The notes: generated by a model from the letters alone, not told the origin. A DNA stretch of 64,000 nt from JAIEOG01 sp964519985 (GCA_964519985.1 CAZFMF010000002.1:186001-250000), one strand, 5' to 3'. Shown: positions 1-9,022, numbered from the stretch's first letter. Numbers and translations: made by a program.

Positions 1-762
1 CCCCTGAAGTTCCGGCACATAGGTCAACGCACTTTTTTCCCGCGCATCGTACTTTGACCAAACGACCAGCACCTCTTGATCCTCGCGCCCATACTCCTTC
101 TGAATCCCCTGGATCGAATCTAACGTCATGCGCATTCCGGACAGGCTGTAGGCATCGGCATTCACGGGCACAATAATCCAATCCGCAAAGAGCGTGCTGA
201 GATAGGTGTTGTGGTTCAAATCCGGCGGCAGGTCGAAGAGCAAAAAATCATACCGTTCCCGGACGGGAGAAAATAGCTCCGCGTAAAATCCATTCGGATT
301 GCGGCGCCGGTGAATGAGCTCCATTTCCAGGCGGGCATTCTCCAATGAGGAAGGCAGCAAATCCAAGCCGGGTCCGACCGAAACAATCGCGTCCTCAATC
401 GAAGCTTGCCGGGTGACTAGGTCGACGAAACAGTGGCGCACCGATTCCACCGCAAAGGAGTGGGTCGCATTCGCCTGTTTATCCAAGTCCACCAATAGGA
501 CTCGGGCACCGAGCTGAGCCAATCGATAGGTGCTGTTGTAGGCGAGCGTCGTCTTGGCGGCGCCCCCTTTTAGGCAGTGAAAAACAATGTTGCGTTTAGG
601 GTAGCGAAAGCCGCGCCGATCCAGGAACTGTCGGGCTTGCTCCGGATTGAGCCGGCCTTTTTGCACCCCCTCCAAACTATCGACGATACGCTCGGCATCG
701 GGCATCGCCAGTCCGGCAATTTCGGCGACGTCCGTGAGTGAAATGTAGGGTGTGTTGGCCAC
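1..762 (-). CDS. ParA/Soj-type partition ATPase, 3' end beyond the window
   Basis: This is the N-terminal 254 residues of a ParA/MinD-family ATPase that binds ATP and usually positions DNA or protein cargo. The first ~55 residues look like a small helical DNA-binding region. The deviant Walker A follows as KGGAAKTTLAYN, with the signature lysine before GG and an Ala where most ParA proteins have Gly. The Walker A' is VDLDKQANATHSF and the Walker B region reads FLLFDLPPDL. The start is GTG at 762, because an in-frame stop lies two codons upstream; an internal ATG at codon 20 is the only other good choice. It is divergent from the pirin gene. No ParB is visible, so an orphan role is possible. 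Confidence 0.85.
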   Translation of the reverse strand, partial: MANTPYISLTDVAEIAGLAMPDAERIVDSLEGVQKGRLNPEQARQFLDRRGFRYPKRNIVFHCLKGGAAKTTLAYNSTYRLAQLGARVLLVDLDKQANATHSFAVESVRHCFVDLVTRQASIEDAIVSVGPGLDLLPSSLENARLEMELIHRRRNPNGFYAELFSPVRERYDFLLFDLPPDLNHNTYLSTLFADWIIVPVNADAYSLSGMRMTLDSIQGIQKEYGREDQEVLVVWSKYDAREKSALTYVPELQG

Positions 763-840
763 GCGCTAGGACGAGTTCGGTTTGAAGCCTATCAGCTTCT
801 TCATTAAACACAAAAACTAAACAATGCTAGTATGCGTCCC

Positions 841-1542
841 ATGATCGCCATTCGCCGCGCCAACGAGCGAGGTCACTTCAAACACGGGTGGCTGGAGACG
901 TATCATAGCTTTTCGTTTGGCGAGTATCATGACCCGCGTTACGTCGGGTTTCGCACCTTGCGCGTCATCAACGAAGATTTTGTGCAGCCTGGCCAGGGGT
1001 TTGCAACGCACTCCCATGCGAACATGGAAATCCTGACCTATGTCCTCGAGGGAGTGTTGGCCCACCAAGACAGTTTGGGCAACGGATCGGAAATCCGTCC
1101 CGGTGAAATCCAAAAAATGAGTGCGGGAACGGGAATCTCGCACAGCGAGTTCAATGCTTCCAAAACGCAGACGTGCCATCTGCTCCAAATCTGGATTCAC
1201 CCGGACAAAAAGGGACTGCCTCCCTCTTACGAACAGAAGGCGGTTCGGTTTGAAGGCGATTCCCCGTGGGCCCTCCTGGCTTCCCCCGAAGGGACAAAGG
1301 CGTCGGTCCGACTTTTTCAAGACGCGCGGGTTTGGGCGTGCAAACTCACTCCCGGACTAAAAACAATCCCGCCCTTCGAGGCGAAACGCTTTGGCTGGAT
1401 CCAGATCGCCCGAGGTGAGGTCCGACTCGGAGCTGAAACGTTGGGTCCCGGTGACGCCGCGGCTCTCAGCACCATCGATCCCAAAGAAGCAACGTTCGAA
1501 GCGCTTTCCGCGGCAGAGTTATTGTTTTTCGATCTCGCCTAA
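841..1542 (+). CDS. Pirin family protein (YhhW-like bicupin)
   Basis: Two-cupin pirin protein of 233 residues. Members of this family bind one metal ion, and some oxidise quercetin-type flavonoids. Starting at ATG 841 rather than ATG 832 gives the N-terminus MIAIRRANERGH. It then places the ligands at His57, His59 (THSH), His101 and Glu103 (ISHSE), the same numbering as I recall for E. coli YhhW, which decides the start. The catalytic N-terminal cupin is therefore intact. The C-terminal cupin is complete and there is no signal peptide, so the protein is cytoplasmic. It is a single-gene unit, divergent from the ParA gene. The physiological substrate cannot be told from sequence. Confidence 0.9.
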   Translation: MIAIRRANERGHFKHGWLETYHSFSFGEYHDPRYVGFRTLRVINEDFVQPGQGFATHSHANMEILTYVLEGVLAHQDSLGNGSEIRPGEIQKMSAGTGISHSEFNASKTQTCHLLQIWIHPDKKGLPPSYEQKAVRFEGDSPWALLASPEGTKASVRLFQDARVWACKLTPGLKTIPPFEAKRFGWIQIARGEVRLGAETLGPGDAAALSTIDPKEATFEALSAAELLFFDLA

Positions 1543-1580
1543 GGTTGACGGTTCCGCCCCTGGCTGCTCTCATCTTCGCC

Positions 1581-2321
1581 ATGAAAGCCAAAGCATTCGT
1601 GGTTACGTTACTCTTTCCGATGGCGCTTTTTGCTGCCAAAGCCAAGCCGATTCCGGAACAGATTGAAAACAAGGCGTTCGATGTTAAGAAGGTGCCCTTG
1701 ATCGATGAGGCCAAGCCCTCGGAGAAATTTTCGGGACCCGAGTGGCGCAAGGCGTCCACCGAAAAGCCTCCGTCGTGCGCCACCGGCGCGGTATGGCAGC
1801 TCGAGATGCCCTCCACGATCGAAGCTACCGCCCTGAAAGAAAAAACCGTGGGCGTGAAGGGAAAGTTTTCGCGTTTCATCGGGCACGGGAAAGAATCGGG
1901 CGAAGCGCTCGTCGGCTCGGGCGCCCTGGACCTCTCCTCATGGGACTCGGGCCTACCCCCGCGTGATTACCGCGTCATGAAACACGTGTTTCATGTGGAG
2001 AAAAAAGGAGCAGCGGTGTTGCCCTTTAAGCTGCGTATCGACACTTGGGCAACTTCGCGGGGAACTTGGGAATCACCGATCGTACTTGATTTCAAATTCC
2101 GCGGCATTCCGGTGCACCAAACCTTCGCCGCCCATCTCAATGCCGACGGCGAAACGGTTCACGTAAAGTCCGGCGAACCCGAGCGCTTTACCTTTCTAAA
2201 TGCGGCGGGATTGCCCAGCTTCCAAAAGCTGATGAGCCTATGCAATCACCAGTTCCTGGCCAGCTATGCGAATGTGGCCTTCGATGTGACCTTCAAACGG
2301 GCTTGCCCGGCCGCGCCTTAA
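1581..2321 (+). CDS. Secreted protein of unknown function
   Basis: Predicted 246-residue exported protein. The reading frame is open from 1545, but ATG 1581 starts directly on a signal peptide (MKAKAFVVTLLFPMALFAAKA). The mature part is rich in beta-prone stretches. It has a central HVFHVEKKGAAVLPFKLRIDT segment and few cysteines, and no motif that I recognise. The last third ends with FQKLMSLCNHQFLASYANVAF. It lies 38 bases after pirin and 76 before the metallopeptidase-like gene, so it may be co-transcribed with either. The call is limited to export, probably to the periplasm. Confidence 0.7.
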   Translation: MKAKAFVVTLLFPMALFAAKAKPIPEQIENKAFDVKKVPLIDEAKPSEKFSGPEWRKASTEKPPSCATGAVWQLEMPSTIEATALKEKTVGVKGKFSRFIGHGKESGEALVGSGALDLSSWDSGLPPRDYRVMKHVFHVEKKGAAVLPFKLRIDTWATSRGTWESPIVLDFKFRGIPVHQTFAAHLNADGETVHVKSGEPERFTFLNAAGLPSFQKLMSLCNHQFLASYANVAFDVTFKRACPAAP

Positions 2322-2397
2322 CACTTGCTACGATGCGTTATTTTTCCAAGAAGAAAACCCATGCCGGACGGGATCGGGCCCGCTACACCCAAGACCC

Positions 2398-3432
2398 ATG
2401 GCCCGAAGCCGAAGCACATCCGGAAAGCAGGATTGGGAAAGCCTCCCCGACGAAGCCTTGCTCAACCTCCGCTTTGCCGATCTGAACTTAAACCTGCGGG
2501 GTAGTCCTCTCGAGCCCCTCATCGAAAGGTTGCAAAGGGAGCTCGCCGGACGCGACCTGAAATTGCGTCCCCACTTCTGGATTTCAACCGAGTGGTTTAC
2601 CCCCGACGGGATCCCTGGGATTGCCGTACCGTTTTACCTAACCCATCCCCGGCTCGCCGCTCTCGACCGACACATGATGCGCGGGACTTTAGCCGAAACA
2701 CCGGACTTCAACCTGCGGGTCTTGCGTCACGAAGCGGGACATGCCCTGGAAAATGCTTTTCAACTGCGACATTTTCCACCGGTCGAAGAGATTTTCGGTC
2801 CCTCGAATCGGCGCTATCCCCGCTACTATTCGCCACGACCCTACAGCCGGAGCTATGTTCGCAATCTCGGCCAGGGCTATGCCCAATCTCACCCCGACGA
2901 AGATTTCGCGGAAACGTTCGCCGTTTGGTTGACTCCCAAGCGCCGTTGGAAAACGGCCTATGCTGGCTGGGCGGCGATCGAAAAACTGCGTTTTATGGAC
3001 CGTCTGATGGAGGAATTAGCCGGACTCCCTCCCCCGATTGTGAATCATCGCGTCATCGAGCCCATTTCGACCCTGACGCAGACGCTGCGCACCCACTATC
3101 GTCGCCAGCGAAAGCACTTCCTACTGGATGTGCCCGAGGTGGACCGCGGATTGCGGGCGGTTTTCCGGGAGACCGCTGCGCCACGCACCACCATGACAGC
3201 GGACGCTTTCTTGCGTAAAATTAGATCTAAGTTGAGTCGTCGGGTTTCGGAGCTTAGCGGCGAACCCAAACACCGGGTTGACCGGGTAGTTGATGAAATG
3301 ATCTTCCGGTCGCGCCACCTTAAACTCAGAGTATCGCCGAGCCGATTGCCCGTAAAAGACGGCGTTCCCTTCGCACTCACTCGCCACGCGTTACGCTTTC
3401 TACGCGCGGGCCTCTACCGAATCGCCGTCTAA
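2398..3432 (+). CDS. Putative zinc-binding metallopeptidase (HExxH)
   Basis: Cytoplasmic protein of 344 residues with a gluzincin-like zinc site: HEAGH at residues 111-115, followed about 60 residues later by DEDFAETFAVWL, whose Glu is the likely third ligand. The pattern fits the putative zinc-binding metallopeptidase family (Peptidase_Mx type). There is no signal peptide. The C-terminal ~120 residues are Arg/Lys-rich. It is followed after 58 bases by an ATP-grasp ligase on the same strand, with a small hairpin between them. The substrate is unknown; a joint role with the ligase in making and cutting peptide-like bonds is only inferred. Confidence 0.7.
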   Translation: MARSRSTSGKQDWESLPDEALLNLRFADLNLNLRGSPLEPLIERLQRELAGRDLKLRPHFWISTEWFTPDGIPGIAVPFYLTHPRLAALDRHMMRGTLAETPDFNLRVLRHEAGHALENAFQLRHFPPVEEIFGPSNRRYPRYYSPRPYSRSYVRNLGQGYAQSHPDEDFAETFAVWLTPKRRWKTAYAGWAAIEKLRFMDRLMEELAGLPPPIVNHRVIEPISTLTQTLRTHYRRQRKHFLLDVPEVDRGLRAVFRETAAPRTTMTADAFLRKIRSKLSRRVSELSGEPKHRVDRVVDEMIFRSRHLKLRVSPSRLPVKDGVPFALTRHALRFLRAGLYRIAV

Positions 3433-3442
3433 ACCCACTCCC

Positions 3443-3463
3443 AAAAGGTACCTGCTACCTTTT
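3443..3463. repeat. Small GTACC-type hairpin
   Basis: A perfect inverted repeat with 8-bp arms (AAAAGGTA/TACCTTTT) around a 5-base loop, between two co-directional genes. Its arms match the core of the larger element at 45940-46165. It could be an attenuating hairpin, but no T-run follows that is long enough to call a terminator. Confidence 0.6.
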
Positions 3464-3490
3464 AGGAGCACCGAACTATCGAACCCCACT

Positions 3491-4516
3491 ATGGCTATTC
3501 CACTTCGCAAGCTTCGTGTGCTTTTGCTCACCCACTCGAGTTTGATCCCACCGGTCACGCCGACGCCCGAGCAATTGAAGGATGCGGAGTGGCAGGCCGA
3601 ATATGATGTCGTGCGCGCCTTGCGCGATATGGGCCACGAAGTCCTGCCGGTCGGTATTTCGGACCAAATCGGAGCGTTGCGTACCGCCGCCTACGAATTT
3701 CGGCCGCATATCGCCTTCAATCTCACCGAGGAATTCGACGGCGTCGGCTTTTTCGATCAGAACATCGTGAGCTATTTGGAACTTCTGAAAGTGCCCTATA
3801 CCGGCTGCAATCCCCGGGGCCTGATGATCGCGCGCGACAAATCGCTGGCAAAAAAAATTCTGAACTTCCACGGCATCCCGACCCCCGCGTTCGAAGTGTA
3901 TGCCCGCGCGATGCCGGTGCGCCGTTCGTCCCGATTGAAGTTTCCGGTGATCGTCAAATCGGTCAACGAGGAGGCTTCGCTAGGGATTTCCCAGGCTTCG
4001 ATCGTCACCGACGACGAAAAGCTGGAAGAACGCGTCGGCTTTATTCACGAACACGTCGGGACTGATGCGATTGCCGAAAACTATATCGCGGGTCGAGAAC
4101 TCTACGTCGGAATGCTCGGCAACCTGCGCATGGAAACCTTTCCGGTTTGGGAGCTTTTCTTTCCCCAGAACCAGGCCTGGCCAATCGCCACCCGACGTGT
4201 GAAGTGGAATGCCGCCTACCGGGAGAAGCACGGAATTTATTCCGGCGAGGCGAAAGGACTTACGCCGGATCTCGCCGCCCGGGTGAAGGACATTAGCCGC
4301 AAAGTGTATCGCGTCCTGGGCCTAAATGGTTATGCGCGCATGGACCTGCGCGTTTCGAAAGACGGCGAAATTCATGTCATCGAAGCGAACCCCAATCCCC
4401 ACATCGGCGCCCAGGAAGACTTCGCCCAATCAGCCCTGAAATCCGGCCTCGCCTACATCGATCTACTCTGGCGCATCGTCAATCTGGGCATGCGTTGGCG
4501 TCCGGCCACCGAATAG
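3491..4516 (+). CDS. ATP-grasp ligase, D-alanine-D-alanine ligase-like
   Basis: 341-residue ATP-grasp enzyme of the D-Ala-D-Ala ligase type. The family joins a carboxylate to an amino group through an acyl-phosphate. Visible landmarks are the N-terminal substrate domain (LLTHSSLIPPVTPT), the ATP-binding lysine strand VIVKSVNEEASLGI and the metal-binding end RMDLRVSKDGEIHVIEANPNPHIG. True Ddl enzymes sit with mur or fts genes; here the neighbour is a metallopeptidase-like gene, so a different peptide or amino-acid ligation is more likely. It is cytoplasmic. The exact substrates are unknown. Confidence 0.85.
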   Translation: MAIPLRKLRVLLLTHSSLIPPVTPTPEQLKDAEWQAEYDVVRALRDMGHEVLPVGISDQIGALRTAAYEFRPHIAFNLTEEFDGVGFFDQNIVSYLELLKVPYTGCNPRGLMIARDKSLAKKILNFHGIPTPAFEVYARAMPVRRSSRLKFPVIVKSVNEEASLGISQASIVTDDEKLEERVGFIHEHVGTDAIAENYIAGRELYVGMLGNLRMETFPVWELFFPQNQAWPIATRRVKWNAAYREKHGIYSGEAKGLTPDLAARVKDISRKVYRVLGLNGYARMDLRVSKDGEIHVIEANPNPHIGAQEDFAQSALKSGLAYIDLLWRIVNLGMRWRPATE

Positions 4517-4594
4517 CCGCCGCCCGATATTCCCATGGACAATCCTGCTGACGCATCATATTAAAAACTCCCAGCTTAAGATTGGAGTTTGTTC

Positions 4595-5122
4595 ATGGCG
4601 CTTCGCCGTTTTTCCCTACTATCGTGTCTCGCTTTGTCCTTTTTCCTCGCCGCCTGCGGGAAAGAGAAAACGCCGGTGGCACCCGGTGGCGGCGAAAAAC
4701 CGGTAACTCCGATTGCCCCGAAGCTGGTTCCCGTCGCCAATGAAGCCACGGACGACGATGACGCCGAACTCACCGTAGCCGAACAAATTGAGCTGGTGAA
4801 TCGAATCCCCGTCGAAGAGATGCGCGAGAAGCTAGTCGAGGGGCTCACCACCGCCATTCCAAAGCAGATGGAAGCCCGAATCGCAAATCTCGCGGTAAAA
4901 GACGAAGTCCTACCGGTACTGCAGGCGCGCTTGGCCGAGATCGCCGAAGAGATGAAGACGGTACCGGCCCAGAAATCGTATGAGCTGCTTCTCGCGATGG
5001 ACCCCAAGCTCCAAGCGTTTCAAAAGTTCATGGTGAAGACGATTCGGGAAGCAGAGGCCAAGCGCTTGCACTACACTCCGACCGAAACGAATGAAAAAGA
5101 GGAAGCCGAAAACGCCGAGTGA
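4595..5122 (+). CDS. Small lipoprotein, helical
   Basis: Predicted lipoprotein of 175 residues. The signal peptide ends in the lipobox LAAC, with the lipidated Cys at residue 21 from ATG 4595. GGAG at 4584-4587 is a good ribosome site for this ATG, better than the in-frame TTG at 4589. After a Pro/Gly linker the mature protein is acidic and almost wholly helical (AEQIELVNRIPVEEMREKL). No family recognised. Its stop overlaps the GTG of hrpB by 4 bases, so the two are translationally coupled, though a functional link between a lipoprotein and a helicase is not obvious. Confidence 0.8.
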   Translation: MALRRFSLLSCLALSFFLAACGKEKTPVAPGGGEKPVTPIAPKLVPVANEATDDDDAELTVAEQIELVNRIPVEEMREKLVEGLTTAIPKQMEARIANLAVKDEVLPVLQARLAEIAEEMKTVPAQKSYELLLAMDPKLQAFQKFMVKTIREAEAKRLHYTPTETNEKEEAENAE

Positions 5123-7584
5123 GCCCGACCCCGTTACCGATTGATCCGCACTTAGAAGAAGTGATCGCCGCTTTACGGAGACGTCCTAACCTACTCCTAC
5201 AGGCGGCGCCGGGAACCGGAAAGACAACGCGTGTCCCGCCCGCCCTGCTGCGTTCCCTCCTTCCCACCAACCGCGAGGTGTGGGTGCTCGAGCCCCGGCG
5301 GCTCGCCGCCAAGCTGGCCGCCCAGCGAGTCGCTTCGGAGCTCGGTGAATCCGTCGGCAAAACGGTCGGATACCAATTCCGTTTCGAAAAAGTGGGCGGA
5401 CCTTCCACCCGTCTGCGCTTTGTGACCGAAGGCATCTTGCTGCGTCACCTGCTCTCCGATCCGATGCTCAATTCGGTTGGCGCCGTCGTGCTCGACGAAT
5501 TCCACGAGCGGCATCTGCACGGTGATATCGCCCTGGCGTACCTGCGCCGTCTCCAAAAAACGCGGCGCCCCGATCTCCATCTCGTCGTGATGTCGGCGAC
5601 GTTGCGCACCCAGGAGCTCGAGGCTTTTCTCGACCGTCCGACGGTTTTAGAAGTCGGCGCTCCGCTTTTCCCGCTCAAAATCCAATACCAGTCGGCGGAG
5701 GAAACCCCTTTGGACCGCGCCGTCGCCCGCGCCGTGAAACACACGGTGAGCTCCGCCGACGATACCGGGGGAGACTTTCTCGTCTTCTTACCGGGCATGG
5801 CGGACATCCGACGTGCCGAAAGTACGCTATCCCCCTTGGCGCGCGAACGTGGATGGGCCGTGCACGCGCTTCACGGAGAGCTCTCCAAGGAAGAGCAAGA
5901 AACGGCAATTACGCCCGGAAAAACCCGTAAGATCGTACTTGCCACCAACGTCGCGGAGTCTTCGCTCACGATCGAAGGGGTTTCCATTGTGATCGATTCC
6001 GGACTCCACCGCTCGGCGAGTTATTCCTCCTGGTCCGGAATGCCTTCACTGCGCACTCGCCCGATCAGTAAGGCTTCGGCGATCCAGCGCGCGGGACGCG
6101 CGGCCCGATTGGGTCCCGGCCTATGCGTGCGGCTGTATGCCCAAGGGGACTTCGAACACCGTCCCGCGCAAGAAACACCGGAGATTCAACGCGCCGACCT
6201 CGCCCAAACCTTGCTCGAACTCAAGGCACTGGGAGTTGAGGACGAGGGTACCTTTGAGTGGTTGGAGAAACCCAGCGAAACGAGTTTCAAGTCCGCGCGC
6301 CGCCTCTTGTACTTGCTCGGCGCCCTTCAAGCCGAAAGCTCGGGCTCGCCCCTGACGCCACTGGGCCGGGAACTTTCCCGCTGGCCGTTGCACCCGCGCT
6401 TGGGCCGCTTGCTCGTGGCGGGAAATGCCCACGGCTGCACCGACGACGCGATCGCCTTGGCCGCGCTGCTTTCGGAAGGTGAACTCGATTCGCTCGACGC
6501 AATCGAGAGTGTCCGCCGACAACCGATTCCCGAGCGCGCCCGCAAGCAACTCCAAGGCTGGGTGGAACCGCGTAACTCGGCGGGAGATCGGCGGGAAGCC
6601 CTTGCCCGCTGTGCCCTCGCCGCCTATCCCGATCGAGTCGGAAAACTTCGCACCGGGAACCGCAAGGAACTCGTCCTGTCGTCCGGCGGATCGGTTCAAA
6701 CCGACGACATCGCCGCATTGTCTAAATCTGGCTACTTCGTGGTATTGGACGCCCGCGAAATCCAAGTGCGCGGTCAGGCCCGCGCCGTCGTTCGGGCCAC
6801 GTCGGTCGCGGCCATCGATCCGGATTGGTTGTTGGCGCAAGCGCCCCTCGGTGTCACGGAGTCGGATGTTTTGACTTGGGATTCCCAACGCCGACGTCTG
6901 TCGCGCGCTTCACGCTTAGTTTACGACCAACTCGTTCTTGAGGAGACCGAAGCGGCGTTGGAGCCCACGCCGGCGACCGTCGATGCGCTGTTGCGCCACG
7001 CGCTGGGCATTCCCGCCGAGAAGGCGAGTTCGCTCGGGGTGCACGAATGGATTGAAGCGTTGTTAAAGGTTGCGTCCCGCGAGACGCTCGAAGGGATCTT
7101 TGCGCGGGAGGAGCTCATCCGGACCCACGCGCCCGGGGACCGCTACCCTTCGATCTTGGCGCGCATTCGCGAGGCCTTAACCGGTCTCGTTTCGCAACGC
7201 GAACTGGAAGCATTGGATTGGGAGAGCGCGCTACTTCCCCCCGCGATCTTTGGACGCCTTTTTCCGAACGAAATCCAATTGCCGGGGGGCCGGAAAGTTC
7301 GCGTCCAATATGCACTGGGACGAGCCCCCTGGATCGAATCCCGCCTACAAGATTTTTTCGGCCTGAAGCAAACGCCGACTTTGCTCGATGGCAAGATTCC
7401 ACTCACGCTTCACTTGCTGGCACCCAATCACCGTGCCGTACAGGTCACTACTGATCTCGCGAGTTTTTGGCAGAACACTTATCCGACGGTTCGGCGCGAG
7501 TTATCCCGCAACTATCCCCGCCACGCTTGGCCCGAGGATCCGGTGAACGCGAAGCCGCCCGCACCAAAACCCAGAAGACACTAA
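5119..7584 (+). CDS. hrpB: ATP-dependent helicase HrpB
   Basis: DEAH/RHA-type helicase of 821 residues, the usual HrpB length. Walker A is APGTGKTT (Lys35), motif II is the DEFH variant at residues 126-129 (LDEFHERH), motif III is MSATL and motif VI is QRAGRAARLGPG. The C-terminal HrpB-specific half follows with LPGGRKVRVQYALG. The start is GTG 5119 inside the end of the preceding lipoprotein gene. The family is widespread in Proteobacteria; its RNA substrate is poorly defined. The 3' end overlaps the convergent crp-type gene by 4 bases. Confidence 0.93.
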   Translation: MSPTPLPIDPHLEEVIAALRRRPNLLLQAAPGTGKTTRVPPALLRSLLPTNREVWVLEPRRLAAKLAAQRVASELGESVGKTVGYQFRFEKVGGPSTRLRFVTEGILLRHLLSDPMLNSVGAVVLDEFHERHLHGDIALAYLRRLQKTRRPDLHLVVMSATLRTQELEAFLDRPTVLEVGAPLFPLKIQYQSAEETPLDRAVARAVKHTVSSADDTGGDFLVFLPGMADIRRAESTLSPLARERGWAVHALHGELSKEEQETAITPGKTRKIVLATNVAESSLTIEGVSIVIDSGLHRSASYSSWSGMPSLRTRPISKASAIQRAGRAARLGPGLCVRLYAQGDFEHRPAQETPEIQRADLAQTLLELKALGVEDEGTFEWLEKPSETSFKSARRLLYLLGALQAESSGSPLTPLGRELSRWPLHPRLGRLLVAGNAHGCTDDAIALAALLSEGELDSLDAIESVRRQPIPERARKQLQGWVEPRNSAGDRREALARCALAAYPDRVGKLRTGNRKELVLSSGGSVQTDDIAALSKSGYFVVLDAREIQVRGQARAVVRATSVAAIDPDWLLAQAPLGVTESDVLTWDSQRRRLSRASRLVYDQLVLEETEAALEPTPATVDALLRHALGIPAEKASSLGVHEWIEALLKVASRETLEGIFAREELIRTHAPGDRYPSILARIREALTGLVSQRELEALDWESALLPPAIFGRLFPNEIQLPGGRKVRVQYALGRAPWIESRLQDFFGLKQTPTLLDGKIPLTLHLLAPNHRAVQVTTDLASFWQNTYPTVRRELSRNYPRHAWPEDPVNAKPPAPKPRRH

Positions 7585-8249
7585 TGGGAATGCAAAGCGT
7601 GGGGGACGCGATCGGCGATCGCCTGCAAACTCGGCACGAGGTAAAAACCGTTGGGAAGTTTTTCGATCAGCCGCTCCTTCTCCAAATCGGAGAAACGGCG
7701 TCGAGCGTCTTGCGGCAAAATATCCGTGTAGTGGCAAATGCCTTCCACCGAAAGCGGCACTTCAAGGCCATTCGGGACGGCCGTACCCGTGGTCCGGCAG
7801 AAGTAGAGCACACAGCTAAAGAAACGTTCCTCGTTATTGGAAGAGCGCAGCGCATTCACGAGAAAGTTCATTCGCTGCAGGCGCTTGGCCGCGACTTCGA
7901 AGGCCTTGGTCATGATCTCCGTCATGAGCTCCGGCACTGCGATCTTCAAAAACTCCAGATCTTTTCCCGAAATTTCCAGGACGACACTGTCCTGATTGGC
8001 GCGGGCTGAGTAGTAACGCATATAGGGATCTTTGGTCACGATCGCCCGCTCGCCCAGAAAGCCGCCGTGTTCCACTAGCTCCGTCACGTGCGACATCCCA
8101 TCGCGCTCCGCCACGAGTTCCACCATTCCCCTCAAAATGATGAACATGGTCGCACCCGTTTCCCCCTGTTTGAAGAGGTAAGCTTGGGCTGGAACGTTTC
8201 GCACAAATTTTTTCAGTTTGGGGTGATCGAGTAAGTCGGGGGCTTTCAT
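7581..8249 (-). CDS. Crp/Fnr-family cyclic-nucleotide-binding regulator
   Basis: 222-residue protein with an N-terminal cyclic-nucleotide-binding beta-roll. It contains FKQGETGATMFIILRGMVEL and a phosphate-binding-cassette-like FLGERAIVTKDPYMRYYSARA. A central dimer helix and a C-terminal winged helix follow (SVEGICHYTDILPQDARRRFSDLEKERLI). It has no Cys cluster of the Fnr type. It is the last of three minus-strand genes with gaps of 23 and 20 bases. It probably controls transcription in response to a nucleotide or another small ligand, but its target sites are not visible here. Confidence 0.85.
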   Translation of the reverse strand: MKAPDLLDHPKLKKFVRNVPAQAYLFKQGETGATMFIILRGMVELVAERDGMSHVTELVEHGGFLGERAIVTKDPYMRYYSARANQDSVVLEISGKDLEFLKIAVPELMTEIMTKAFEVAAKRLQRMNFLVNALRSSNNEERFFSCVLYFCRTTGTAVPNGLEVPLSVEGICHYTDILPQDARRRFSDLEKERLIEKLPNGFYLVPSLQAIADRVPHALHSH

Positions 8250-8272
8250 GTCTCGAAGTTATCCCCTTCCGC

Positions 8273-9022
8273 TCAAGCCGTCCATCGCGCCTGCGCTAGC
8301 CGGAGGGTTTCACTACCGAGCAAGGCAAAACTCGCCGATTGGTGTTGCCAGCCGTACCGCTCAAGCACGATTTCGGGCGGTCGAATGCGCAAGAGATTGA
8401 AGCCCACACCCTCGGGCCGATTCGCGCACGCGATGAAGAGGGTGGTATCGCTCGGCCGAAAACTTCGTTCTTCCGCTCGAGGGGCGAGCGGACCCGCCAA
8501 AAGGACGTCGAACCGGCTGCGGAAAACTCGCTCGTCTTCCATCTTAGGGTCCAGGCGATCGCCCATGAAGACGGGTCGGAAACTCACCAAAACTTTTAAC
8601 GCCCCCGGATCGGAGGCTTCCACTAGCCGCATCACCCGCTCGCGTTCGGAGGGAACGACGTGGGGTTTACCTCGGCGCGCCCTTACTGTGTTCAACCCGA
8701 TGACCAACAGTTCACTGTCGGCAAAACAGGGAGTCGCGTTGTTCTCGACTAAGCGGTTGAAACGTCCCGATGAAGGCAAGAGGCGCCCCACAAAAGGACG
8801 GGCCGCATCTAACTCGCCCGGTACCACCACTTGGGGCGAGGGAACCGAATCGAGAAAGGCGCGGGCATTGCGCAGTTCGCGCTTATTGCCCGAAGCGGTG
8901 AGGTTGCCGGAGACGGTAACGACGTCGGGCTGCAGGCGGTGCAGCGATTCGGCCATCTCGGAAAGAATTCCGGTCGGAGTCCAACCAATCATCAAATTGC
9001 CAAGGTGGGCGACGGTACGCAT
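8273..9022 (-). CDS. Metallophosphoesterase-fold protein lacking metal ligands (pseudoenzyme)
   Basis: 249 residues that align by eye with calcineurin-like phosphoesterases but carry substitutions at every metal position I can place. The D-x-H of motif I is N9-L-M11 (HLGNLMIG). GD of motif II is G39-N40 (VSGNLT). GNHD of motif III is GELD at 69-72. The HHP motif reads SFRP, and the terminal GHxH reads GPLA. The fold-defining strands and glycines remain (PDVVTVSG, VVVPG). A catalytic role is therefore unlikely, and a binding or regulatory role is inferred. It sits between a Crp-type regulator and a large membrane protein in one operon. Confidence 0.7.
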   Translation of the reverse strand: MRTVAHLGNLMIGWTPTGILSEMAESLHRLQPDVVTVSGNLTASGNKRELRNARAFLDSVPSPQVVVPGELDAARPFVGRLLPSSGRFNRLVENNATPCFADSELLVIGLNTVRARRGKPHVVPSERERVMRLVEASDPGALKVLVSFRPVFMGDRLDPKMEDERVFRSRFDVLLAGPLAPRAEERSFRPSDTTLFIACANRPEGVGFNLLRIRPPEIVLERYGWQHQSASFALLGSETLRLAQARWTA

